26,189 nucleotides of DNA from JACCTH01 sp050741915 (lineage in GTDB: Bacteria; Actinomycetota; Acidimicrobiia; Spongiisociales; ZC4RG35). Location: assembly GCA_050741915.1 (NCBI GenBank), contig JBOGEX010000148.1, forward strand, positions 1-26,189, in the 5' to 3' direction. Shown one piece after another: positions 1 through 6,809 of the stretch. The position numbers and the translations under genes are program-made. How positions within the stretch are numbered: the stretch's first letter is position 1; each line of letters opens with the position of its first letter. Under the pieces are notes generated by a model that worked only from the letters and a program-made list of their open reading frames with translations, was not told where the DNA came from and did no database searches.

Positions 1-267
1 GCCGCGCACGCGGCCGTCGACCACGTCCGTGATTGGATGCGGGGAACGCCTGCCGACGACTGGGTTTCGATGGCGGTGGCCTCTGACGGCTCCTACGAAG
101 TGCCTGCCGGCCTGATTTCGTCCTTCCCCTGCCGCACTAGGGGAGGGGAGTGGGAGATCGTGCCAGGGCTCGAAATCGGGGATTTCTCCCGCTCGCGAAT
201 CGATGCCTCAGTTGCCGAACTCAAAGAAGAACGCCAAGCTGTCACTGATCTCGGGCTGATTCGCTAA
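1..267 (+). CDS. mdh: Malate dehydrogenase, C-terminal fragment (5' truncated by window edge)
   Basis: The frame is open from base 1 and ends with TAA at 265-267. The visible residues include GTPADDWVSM, the segment DGSYEVPAGLISSFP and the tail LEIGDFSRSRIDASVAELKE, which match the C-terminal substrate/cofactor domain of the actinobacterial type of NAD-dependent malate dehydrogenase. That enzyme interconverts malate and oxaloacetate in the cytosolic TCA cycle. The catalytic Arg and His residues lie upstream of the window and cannot be checked. An internal ATG at 37 is not the true start, because the conserved reading continues upstream of it. The gene lies 36 bp before the HU gene on the same strand, so the two may be co-transcribed. 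Confidence 0.9.
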   Translation, partial: AAHAAVDHVRDWMRGTPADDWVSMAVASDGSYEVPAGLISSFPCRTRGGEWEIVPGLEIGDFSRSRIDASVAELKEERQAVTDLGLIR

Positions 268-303
268 ATTACAGCCCGGTAATTCCCGCCGAACGGAGGA
301 TAA

Positions 304-582
304 ATGAACAAGTCCGAATTGATCGACGCCGTCGCCAACGAGACCGGCGCCAACCGGTCGGCGGCAAGCGATGCCGTCGACGCGGTGCTTTCGAGCATCC
401 AAAAGAGCCTGGTCAGTGGTGACAAGGTCACTCTGCCCGGGTTTGGGACGTTTGAAGTCCGTAGCCGGGCCGCTCGTACTGGTCGCAACCCCCAGACCGG
501 GGAAGCGATTCAGGTGAAGGCGTCGAAGGCGCCGGCCTTCAAGGCCGGGGCAGGGCTCAAGAACGCCGTCAACGGCCGCTAA
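304..582 (+). CDS. hup: HU family nucleoid DNA-binding protein
   Basis: This 92-residue protein has the usual HU length. It starts MNKSELIDAVANETG and carries the family signature GFGTFEVRSRAARTGRNPQTG at about residues 47-67, which forms the beta arm that inserts into the DNA minor groove. It acts as a dimer that bends and compacts DNA. It lacks the long Lys/Ala-rich C-terminal tail seen in mycobacterial and Streptomyces HupB/HupS. The ATG is preceded by CGGAGGATAA, giving a GGAGGA Shine-Dalgarno at the usual spacing. The gene is followed by a strong hairpin terminator. Confidence 0.97.
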   Translation: MNKSELIDAVANETGANRSAASDAVDAVLSSIQKSLVSGDKVTLPGFGTFEVRSRAARTGRNPQTGEAIQVKASKAPAFKAGAGLKNAVNGR

Positions 583-594
583 CTCGCGAACCCA

Positions 595-629
595 GGGTTG
601 TAGACGTTGTCCAACAGCGTCTACAGCCC
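595..629. terminator. Bidirectional hairpin terminator between HU and SCP2-like gene
   Basis: The inverted repeat has 15-bp arms and a 5-base loop (TCCAA). The arms are GGGTTGTAGACGTTG and CAGCGTCTACAGCCC, with two G-T pairs. The inner 11 bp (599-609 with 615-625) is nearly perfect. It lies between two convergent genes, 13 bp after the HU stop and 22 bp after the stop of the minus-strand SCP2-like gene, so it can end transcripts from both sides. There is no long T-tract on either side, so the type of termination is inferred from the hairpin and its position. Confidence 0.8.
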
Positions 630-650
630 AGAGAACGACAAGACTGGCGA

Positions 651-1034
651 TTAGTAGTCGGTCGGGAGGTCCTTCACAGCGGAGGACCACTGCATGATGG
701 CCGCCTGGTGCATCATCAGCTTGGCCAGGTTGCCGGCCACTTTCAGCTTGCCCGTCATGAAGGCGGTCTGCACGTTGAGATCGCCTTTGGAGATCGAGGC
801 GGCGGTGTCGTAATTGGTGTTGATGGTCACGTCGGCACCTTCGAGATCGCCAAGAGCGAGGTCGACATCTCCACCTGCCGTCTTTAGGTAGTACGCGACG
901 TCGCCATCGGGTCCGCCACTGACATTGAAGGCGATGCCGAGGTCGGCGTTGCCGATGGCGCTCTTGAACCCGGCGTGGGAGTTCAAGGTCTTGTCGACCT
1001 CTTGCGCCCACTCATTGGAAAGAAACTTGGCCAT
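651..1034 (-). CDS. SCP2 sterol-binding-domain-like protein
   Basis: This small protein of 127 residues starts MAKFLSNEWAQEVDKTLN. It shows the SCP2/lipid-transfer-like pattern: an N-terminal helix, a strand-rich middle (ADLGIAFNVSGGPDGDVAYYLK), the segment ADVTINTNYDTAASISKGDLNVQTAFMTGKLKV, then a C-terminal helix. The block from ADVTI to GKLKV is characteristic of SCP2 folds, which hold a hydrophobic ligand. The natural ligand is not known. An ATG 24 codons upstream exists, but the start at 1034 has an AGGAG site 9 bases ahead and gives the typical N-terminus. It is the last gene before the bidirectional terminator and follows a TadG-like gene by 105 bp on the same strand. A link to pili is not shown. 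Confidence 0.85.
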   Translation of the reverse strand: MAKFLSNEWAQEVDKTLNSHAGFKSAIGNADLGIAFNVSGGPDGDVAYYLKTAGGDVDLALGDLEGADVTINTNYDTAASISKGDLNVQTAFMTGKLKVAGNLAKLMMHQAAIMQWSSAVKDLPTDY

Positions 1035-1139
1035 GGTTAGGGGCTCCTGGTTCGAAGTCGTAAGTGTCGAGCGAGGGTAGCGCCCGCTTTCGCGCATCAA
1101 GCGCACCCCGAAGAGTCCGTCTAGATGGGCGAAAAAGTG

Positions 1140-2927
1140 TTAGCGGATGAGATCGGTCCGAGGAGGCGGCCGCAGTCCCACCGCTCTTTCAGCCGTTGGC
1201 GAAACCTTGAGAAGACCCTGCCCGCGCGCATGGAGCTTGTCGGCGATGAACTGCGCCGCGGTCTGAACCTGTGATCCTTGCCCAGCGTATTCCACCGTGA
1301 CGATGGGAACGAAGAAAGCGCCTTCCATGATCAGCGCCGCCTGGCCCGCCCAGAAGTGCGTTGCACTGGTCACGGTTGAGTCCGACCAGAGCGCAAGGTC
1401 GTCTAAGGCATGACTCGAGTCGTCGGGAGCAATCCAAGTGAGCGTGCCGCCCGAGCCACCGTTCATCTGAATCCGTGAGGTCTTGGACAAGTAGACCATC
1501 GTTTCGTCGAGTGTGAGCGAGGCCTGGCCGTCTTTTGACAGCAAACCGTTGCGCAAGAACAGATACCCAGGACTTCCGCTGTTGTCTACGATCAGGTGGC
1601 CAGTGCCGGAGGTGATAGCGACGTTGCCGTCGGCCACGAGGCTTCCGCCCGCGATCGTGATTGTGGTGCGGGTATCGAAGCTGGCACAGTCGATATACCA
1701 GTTACCGGTAACTGAGATCGGGGCATGGGATGAGGGAACATCACACGGGAACGCGGAGGACCATGATGACCACCCGACTCCGGGAGAGCCTGAGGGTCCA
1801 ACGCTCCTGATGAGATCGTAGATATGGTCGCCTCCCCCCGAGGAGCAACCCGGAATATCTTGCTCATTGCTGACCGTGAGGGGATCGGCCGCCCAGTTCA
1901 CAGCTAGGTCAGGAACCGAGTAGTCGAGGCGGCAGTTGTAACGATGGTCGACCGGAGCCCTAGTGAGGCGGGCCGGCATTGCCGTCGGCAACGGATTGGG
2001 ATTGTTTGGATTCGCTCCCCCGCTGGCGGTGCAGGCCGGCCAATTACAGCCGGGCGTACCCGGCGCAATCGTCCGGATCAACCCGCAGCCGTGGCCCAAA
2101 AGTTGTCCGTTGACGGTTTCCGTGCCGGTTTGGTTCGGGCAGCCAGCCGGGCCATCGGCACGCATGATGGCGTTGGTGCCGTCGATATCGATCACCCCAC
2201 CGTCGGCCGGACAACCCGAACTGCCGTCGGAGTCTGCCGCCGCTTCCCCCGGGAGCAGGGTGCCGTCATCGGGGTCAACAATGGCGTCGACGATGATGCC
2301 GCCGTTTCCGGATGCTTTCAGGGTCTCGCATCCAAAACGGTCCAGAATCAAGAGATTGATTGGGGTGCCGCTCGGGGGAGGAAGGAAAGCTCGAGCGACG
2401 GCATGAACCGTCGTCGTGCCCTCCTCGAAGCCGATCACCTGGGCAAAAGACGCCTCGTGTGTAGCTGCGATTCGCACTCCGAAGCGCTCGCATGGGTCGC
2501 CATCAGCAGTCACCACGGGTTGGCTGCTCGAACCCAGGGCTCCTGGGTTCATTAGGGCATTCGCATCGGGAACCGGATAGACCATGGTGACCGTGAAACG
2601 CCCAGCGGTTTGGGTCACCTCCGTAGCGATTAGAGGGTCGCAACTGGCTGGCACGCTCGAGCATCCCGACGTTGCCAGAGAACCGATCTGAGGGACGTTG
2701 AGCTCGACATAGGCAAGTGCGGTTTCACATCCCGTCTGGCCTCCGCTCTCGTAGGTCGCCAAGGCCCCGGCGCTGGCCGCGGCATCGGCTACCCGTTGGT
2801 CAAGAGTCCGATCCAGACGCATGGCAGAGAGATCGATGGCAAAAGCTGCAACACCCAGGAGCATTATCAGCGAAAGCGCCACCATCATCAGCGAGAATCC
2901 GCCCTCGTTCGGGCGAAGAACTCTCAC
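1140..2927 (-). CDS. TadG-like pilus assembly protein with long exported domain (595 aa)
   Basis: The N-terminus NEGGFSLMMVALSLIMLL followed by GVAAFAIDLSAMRLDRTLDQRVADAAASAGALA is the TadG/TadE-like signature. It is a short cytoplasmic tail, one membrane helix (about residues 11-32), then a helix rich in D-A-A-A that starts the exported part. The exported region is about 550 residues, Cys-, Gly-, Ser- and Asp-rich. From about residue 400 it has repeated short strands (for example TTITIAGGSLVADGNVAITSG and GYLFLRNGLLSKDGQASLTL) that suggest a beta-helix. The protein ends TDLIR. The GTG start overlaps the TGA of the upstream TadE gene as GTGA, so translation is coupled. It differs from the other three large TadG proteins here beyond the N-terminal 70 residues. 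The molecular role is inferred: pilus-associated surface or anchoring protein. Confidence 0.85.
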   Translation of the reverse strand: MRVLRPNEGGFSLMMVALSLIMLLGVAAFAIDLSAMRLDRTLDQRVADAAASAGALATYESGGQTGCETALAYVELNVPQIGSLATSGCSSVPASCDPLIATEVTQTAGRFTVTMVYPVPDANALMNPGALGSSSQPVVTADGDPCERFGVRIAATHEASFAQVIGFEEGTTTVHAVARAFLPPPSGTPINLLILDRFGCETLKASGNGGIIVDAIVDPDDGTLLPGEAAADSDGSSGCPADGGVIDIDGTNAIMRADGPAGCPNQTGTETVNGQLLGHGCGLIRTIAPGTPGCNWPACTASGGANPNNPNPLPTAMPARLTRAPVDHRYNCRLDYSVPDLAVNWAADPLTVSNEQDIPGCSSGGGDHIYDLIRSVGPSGSPGVGWSSWSSAFPCDVPSSHAPISVTGNWYIDCASFDTRTTITIAGGSLVADGNVAITSGTGHLIVDNSGSPGYLFLRNGLLSKDGQASLTLDETMVYLSKTSRIQMNGGSGGTLTWIAPDDSSHALDDLALWSDSTVTSATHFWAGQAALIMEGAFFVPIVTVEYAGQGSQVQTAAQFIADKLHARGQGLLKVSPTAERAVGLRPPPRTDLIR

Positions 2928-3445
2928 CGCTCGAACCTTGCCGCGGCCTGACCCCTAAGGGTTATATCTGCCGAGAAGTAAGCCACCAGGAGTTCTGTGT
3001 CCCGCCGAACCATGACTTGCGTACGGCTTTCGCCAGCTGGTCTCCCATCAGAGAAGCACTCTGAATTGTCGTACGCGCTTGAACCTGCAGTTTCTTCTAG
3101 TCGACGAGGAGTGCCCGGCGGCCCGAGAAGCGCTACGCACACGTACTGGCCAGGAATCGACGCCGCCAATTCTCCGATAGCCGCCGCCTTTGCGACGTCA
3201 CGGACCTGAGACAGCCAGGTGTCGACTCCTCCGCCTGGGACCGGAAGAGTTGCCCCAAAACGACTCGCTTCTCTGGCGGCAGCCTGTAGGGCATTGAAGC
3301 GACCGTAGGCGATGCCCGCCGTGACAATTCCCAGCAAAAGCGCGATGAGCAGAACGGATATCAAGGCAGCTTCGATGAGTGCCGCCCCACGCTCGCCGCG
3401 CGACCCAGGGCATTTAGTTTCCCCGGCTTGCGCCCGCCTGCCCAC
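2924..3445 (-). CDS. TadE-like minor pilin
   Basis: The TadE motif is RG followed by AALIEAALISVLLIALLLGIV, with Glu at +5 after the Gly. This is the class III prepilin-like pattern: processing site, then a hydrophobic helix. It continues AAREASRFGATLP, where the AARE-A-R-FGA segment is typical of TadE. I place the start at GTG 3445 because GGAGGA lies at 3452-3457, six bases upstream, giving 173 residues. A TTG at 3463 would add six residues but puts that GGAGGA inside the gene. The extracellular part has Cys residues around ICVALL and NSECF. It is followed by the overlapping TadG-like gene. The gap to the upstream dapA-like gene is 67 bp. Confidence 0.85.
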   Translation of the reverse strand: MGRRAQAGETKCPGSRGERGAALIEAALISVLLIALLLGIVTAGIAYGRFNALQAAAREASRFGATLPVPGGGVDTWLSQVRDVAKAAAIGELAASIPGQYVCVALLGPPGTPRRLEETAGSSAYDNSECFSDGRPAGESRTQVMVRRDTELLVAYFSADITLRGQAAARFER

Positions 3446-3503
3446 TTCAAATCCTCCCAGCAAGAGAGGTTACGGACAGTAGTCAACCGTTACAAGGAGA
3501 AAC

Positions 3504-3512
3504 TGTGGATAA
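3504..3512 (-). promoter_or_regulatory. Perfect DnaA-box match TTATCCACA
   Basis: The plus strand reads TGTGGATAA, the reverse complement of the consensus DnaA box. It abuts the TAG stop of the dapA-like gene and lies in the 67-bp gap before the TadE gene. A second perfect copy is at 14250-14258. A single box does not make an origin; use by DnaA is only a possibility. Confidence 0.35.
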
Positions 3513-4376
3513 CTAGGCGGTGCTCAACACCTGGGCGATCAAACCCAGTTCCTCATCGGTAAGGGGCGCCAGGGGCGACCGTGGCATTCCGGGCCGAAGC
3601 CCAGCAACGCCTGCCGCGGCCTTCACCCCAGGGATCCCGTAAGCCTCGACTCGCGCCGAGACGCGTGAGACCCGTTGTTGGAGTTCCCGGGCTTTGATCG
3701 GGTCGTCGGTTGCCGAGGTAACCAATTCCAGCATCAGGGCTGGCAGGTAGTTGGTTGAAGCAGTGATGGCGCCAAACGCACCTGCGGTGAGTGCGAGCGT
3801 CAACGCCTGCGTGGACCCTGTGAAAAGCCGGAAGCCGTCGTCGACTGAGGCTGCCAACCGCTGCATGCGAACCGGGTCGCCACCCGAGTCCTTGATCCCG
3901 ACGATGTTGGGATGGCGGCTGAGGCGCACCACCAGGTCCTCTGGGAGCTCGAAGGCGGTAACCGCTGGCACCGAATAAAGCAAAAGTGGTATCGGGGAAG
4001 CATCGGCCACGGTTTGGTAGTAGGTCTCGACGTAGCTCAACCGATTACGAGTCAGAGTTGTCGGAGTGATCACCAGTGTCGAGTTCGCTCCGCCGTCCAC
4101 CGCCTCTGAAATCATGGCTAGCGCCTGACGCACGGTCTCGGCGGCCACTCCACACGACAGATAGGCGCTTTCGAATTGGCCTCGGGCGGCCTTCAGTAGC
4201 TGGAACCTTTCGCCGGGCTCGAGATAGGGACCTTCTCCAGTCGAGCCGGCAACGAGAAAGCCTCGAATCCCACAGCTCCAAAGCCGATCGACGTTGTGGG
4301 CATGAGCTTCGTGGTCGAGTTCGCTTGAAGCGTCAAAGGGAGTAATCAGGGCCGGCAGTAGGCGGGGAGGGATCAC
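3513..4376 (-). CDS. DapA/DHDPS-family aldolase-lyase
   Basis: This 287-residue protein has the length and layout of the dihydrodipicolinate synthase/N-acetylneuraminate lyase family (TIM barrel). Visible markers are ALITPFD near residues 9-15, the GSTGE motif at 44-48, Tyr134 in LLLYSVPA and the Schiff-base Lys162 in GIKDSGG. These line up with E. coli DapA Thr44/Thr45, Tyr133 and Lys161 shifted by one. It forms a Lys-bound imine with a keto-acid such as pyruvate. The family includes lysine-pathway DapA and several catabolic lyases, so the substrate cannot be fixed. The GTG start has no good Shine-Dalgarno; a TAATTT hexamer ends six bases upstream, so the mRNA could be leaderless. It sits alone between TadE/TadG modules, with no lysine genes nearby. 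Confidence 0.85.
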   Translation of the reverse strand: MIPPRLLPALITPFDASSELDHEAHAHNVDRLWSCGIRGFLVAGSTGEGPYLEPGERFQLLKAARGQFESAYLSCGVAAETVRQALAMISEAVDGGANSTLVITPTTLTRNRLSYVETYYQTVADASPIPLLLYSVPAVTAFELPEDLVVRLSRHPNIVGIKDSGGDPVRMQRLAASVDDGFRLFTGSTQALTLALTAGAFGAITASTNYLPALMLELVTSATDDPIKARELQQRVSRVSARVEAYGIPGVKAAAGVAGLRPGMPRSPLAPLTDEELGLIAQVLSTA

Positions 4377-4442
4377 CCTCGAAAATTAGCGGTGGTAGGA
4401 AACCCCCGCGCACCGCGCTTTTTCTGCTTTGACTGAGTCCGA

Positions 4443-4640
4443 CTACCTCGAACGCCAGCCGACCTTCGCGGCGTAAGCGCCGCCTACTACTGCGAACACT
4501 GAGAAGATCGCCAGTTCGATTGAACCGGTAATCGCAATCAGGAATACCGAGCTCACGACTGCGACGAGAGCCACCAACGCTGTGGCGCGGGCGAGTGCCC
4601 GAGTGGCTCGAAGGGAGTCGAAGCGAGTAAGTGTCGTCAT
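4443..4640 (-). CDS. Small two-helix membrane protein
   Basis: This 65-residue product has a basic N-terminus (TRFDSLRATRALARA) and two hydrophobic stretches, about residues 19-37 (ATALVALVAVVSSVFLIAI) and 40-58 (SIELAIFSVFAVVGGAYAA), then KVGWRSR. I recognise no family. The ATG begins 11 bp after the stop of the TadG-like gene at 4652. The AGGAG Shine-Dalgarno overlaps that TAG stop (TAGGAG), so the two genes are almost certainly coupled. This suggests a membrane helper of that pilus module, but only by context. Confidence 0.65.
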   Translation of the reverse strand: MTTLTRFDSLRATRALARATALVALVAVVSSVFLIAITGSIELAIFSVFAVVGGAYAAKVGWRSR

Positions 4641-4651
4641 CCCACCGGCTC

Positions 4652-6199
4652 CTACCTGATGAGGTTGTAGATCAGCACCCCCGGGCGCGAGGGCCAGAAC
4701 TCGGCGAGAGCCGGGTCAAGCATTTCGAGATCAAGGATGAACGCCGTCATCGCTGCCATATCGGACACGTCAGTGGCGCCGCAGCTCGTTACGTTTGCCC
4801 ATGCCGGGTCAGAGAAATTGGGGCAAGCCCCAGTGTCGGCATGCCCGGGCGTGTGAACCATATTGCACTTGGTTGCGCTGCACTTGAAATAGGTGGAGTC
4901 GAGGTAGACAGGTCTAAACCCGGTGTAGTAATAGTCGATGCTGGATCCATTGCTCGGGTCTTGATTCAAGTCAGGAACCGCTGCAAATCGAGGTGCCTCG
5001 ATGATGTCCGCGGTGAATAGGGGAGTGGTCTTCGGGCCGGCCTGCCAGGCGGCGAGACAAGTGAGCATTTGTTGGCGAGTTGTGACCCCCGAGCAGCTGC
5101 CGCTGGTGTAGTTGAGGTACGTCCATAAAGGTGTGCTGTCGATCAGAGGCTCTCCAGGATCCGGCCCTCCACCGTTAAAGATGTCGACGCAGGCCGCCAC
5201 CGTCGACTGCTTCTCGATGCGACCGCGCTCGCTCGCATCACCGTCCTTGCACATGAGGCGACCCTCGAAGGTGTATGAGGCGTTGCCGAAGAGCCCACCC
5301 TCGGCTGCCTTCTTGGTCGAGACGTTTCCAGTCTGAGTATTTGCGCCATTGGGCATGGCGGTGAAGATGCCGCAGAACGTGGAATCGAGGCGCTGATCGG
5401 GACCGGTCCCGTCCCATAGGGTGAGCTCGTGGTCGGCGCCCAAGGCGATGTTGGTTGCCAGGCGCTCCGAGTTGCTTCCGCTGCATGTCTCGACTGTCGG
5501 CAAGGTTTCGTTCCCATAGAAGAAGATGTCCAGGTACCCGAAGTTACCGGCGGCAGGTCCGTCACACACTGTCCCCGGTATCGCCGTGGAGGTGTCCCGC
5601 AGGCATCCATAATCGAAGCTTCCACCGGTCGGCCCCAGCGCGAAAGGGATCACATCGGACGAGGAGTTGATGTCCGAGCCTGCCTCTGAGAACGAGCTGA
5701 TGTCGATGCTGGTCGTTCCAAGCACCCTGCCAAATGACGTCGGCACCTGGGTAGTGGGAAGCCAAACTCGTCCCTTCTTGAGGTTGGGCGTGAAGCTGAT
5801 GCAGTCGAGGTAGAGATTTCCACCGGCATCGATAGCCGACAGCGTGTAGCCGGCGGAATCATCACCAGGGTCGTTGCATGCAGTCCAGTCGGCAGGAGCC
5901 GCAAAGCGGCCGTTCAGACCACCCGACACGACATCGATCGCCTCGAAGACGCCCCGGCAGGCCGCCTTCTGTTTGAGTGACCCGAAATTGCAGGCCGCTG
6001 GGATCGGTGGGTCGTTGATATTGCTGTACTGAACGGCGGCCAGGGAGCCGGCATCAACCGCGCTCTGCTGCTGGCGGCGGTCGTCGAACGCTCCGCCGAG
6101 GTCTACAGCGAGGGCGGCCATGCCCAAGAGCAGCAACAGGCAGAGCGCCACCAGAATGGCCGAGGCGCCCCTGTCAGTTGGGTTAGTCAGCTTGATCAT
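4652..6199 (-). CDS. TadG-like pilus assembly protein with Cys-bearing exported domain (515 aa)
   Basis: The N-terminus DRGASAILVALCLLLLLGMAALAVDLGG, with DDRRQQQSAVDAGSLAAVQ after it, is the TadG-like anchor and helix. The exported part shares a core with the genes at 6810 and 8824. It has PFALGPTGG, then GNFGYLDIFFYGNE, then a run ending LATNIALGADHELTLW, then APRFAAVP. The C-terminal region (from about residue 430) has PVYLDSTYFKCSATKC, HTPG, and Cys440, 445, 459 and 473. It ends IYNLIR. The ATG overlaps the TGA of the TadE gene upstream as ATGA. It probably forms part of a pilus or surface anchor; disulfide bonding of the Cys is inferred. It is coupled to the small membrane protein downstream. 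Confidence 0.85.
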   Translation of the reverse strand: MIKLTNPTDRGASAILVALCLLLLLGMAALAVDLGGAFDDRRQQQSAVDAGSLAAVQYSNINDPPIPAACNFGSLKQKAACRGVFEAIDVVSGGLNGRFAAPADWTACNDPGDDSAGYTLSAIDAGGNLYLDCISFTPNLKKGRVWLPTTQVPTSFGRVLGTTSIDISSFSEAGSDINSSSDVIPFALGPTGGSFDYGCLRDTSTAIPGTVCDGPAAGNFGYLDIFFYGNETLPTVETCSGSNSERLATNIALGADHELTLWDGTGPDQRLDSTFCGIFTAMPNGANTQTGNVSTKKAAEGGLFGNASYTFEGRLMCKDGDASERGRIEKQSTVAACVDIFNGGGPDPGEPLIDSTPLWTYLNYTSGSCSGVTTRQQMLTCLAAWQAGPKTTPLFTADIIEAPRFAAVPDLNQDPSNGSSIDYYYTGFRPVYLDSTYFKCSATKCNMVHTPGHADTGACPNFSDPAWANVTSCGATDVSDMAAMTAFILDLEMLDPALAEFWPSRPGVLIYNLIR

Positions 6200-6654
6200 G
6201 GGCAGACCGCGGGGGTGCTATCCCAGTAGCCGGCCGGAGTCTGTTCCGCCCTGATCTCCACCGTGGAGGTCAGGTTCGTGAACGAAACGGGAAATACCCA
6301 ATCCATGATTCCGGTGAGGCTTGTGCGCGGCTGAGAAACCTTTACCGTTATCCCGTCGCCGGGTTCCATTGTCGTGGTCGCTTTGACGAGTGTCCGATCG
6401 ACGCAGAGGGTGACGGTGGGACTGGTGGAAACGTTCATGCGGGCGATGGTCTCGTTGGTGAGGTCCGTAGTGTTTGTCCCAAATGCCACCGCGGCGAGCC
6501 GGGCCCCCTCCCTTGCCCCATGCTTGACTGTGAGGTCTTGGGCGAAAACCCAGGAAAACTCGATAATTCCAAACAGCAGAAGAATCAAGAACGGAGCGAC
6601 CAAGGCCATTTCGACCAGGTTCGCTCCCCGCTCCGACTTGTGACGGCGAAACAT
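6196..6654 (-). CDS. TadE-like minor pilin
   Basis: This 152-residue protein starts MFRRHKSERG and then ANLVEMALVAPFLILLLFGII. Gly10 with Glu at +5 is the prepilin-like processing and assembly signal, and the hydrophobic helix spans about residues 14-34. The following DLTVKHGAREGARLAAVAFG is the TadE hallmark. The rest is strand-rich, with one Cys in LCVDRT and one near the end (AVCP). Its stop overlaps the start of the 515-residue TadG-like gene. It is closely similar in layout to the TadE at 8270 (FGIIEF-WVFAQ in both), which suggests recent duplication of the pair. Confidence 0.87.
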   Translation of the reverse strand: MFRRHKSERGANLVEMALVAPFLILLLFGIIEFSWVFAQDLTVKHGAREGARLAAVAFGTNTTDLTNETIARMNVSTSPTVTLCVDRTLVKATTTMEPGDGITVKVSQPRTSLTGIMDWVFPVSFTNLTSTVEIRAEQTPAGYWDSTPAVCP

Positions 6655-6762
6655 CTCCAGTTCCCTTTCCCGACAGGACGCCTAAGCGTTATCTATCGGC
6701 AGGAGCGGGAGAAAAGTTGAATCAGAGTTTTTCGCGACGCTGCTTGGAGCCTTGTGATGTCG

Positions 6763-6780
6763 GGCGCCGAACAGGGCGCC
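6763..6780. repeat. Inverted repeat (GGCGCC arms) between two TadEG modules
   Basis: GGCGCC at 6763-6768 is repeated at 6775-6780 with a 6-base loop (GAACAG on the plus strand), giving a 6-bp GC stem. It lies 30 bp after the stop of the TadG-like gene at 6810, in the 155-bp gap before the next TadE gene. No T-tract follows on the minus strand, so it is at best a weak terminator or processing hairpin. I see no gene in the rest of the gap (6655-6809). Confidence 0.4.
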
Positions 6781-6809
6781 AGCGGATTTTGGGTGCAGGT
6801 TGCTTTGGT

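Noticed and set aside
208..1011. 267-codon minus-strand frame across HU and the SCP2-like gene
   Set aside because: It lies antisense to HU, across the terminator, and in another frame of the SCP2-like gene. Its Arg/Gln-rich text is typical of shadow frames.
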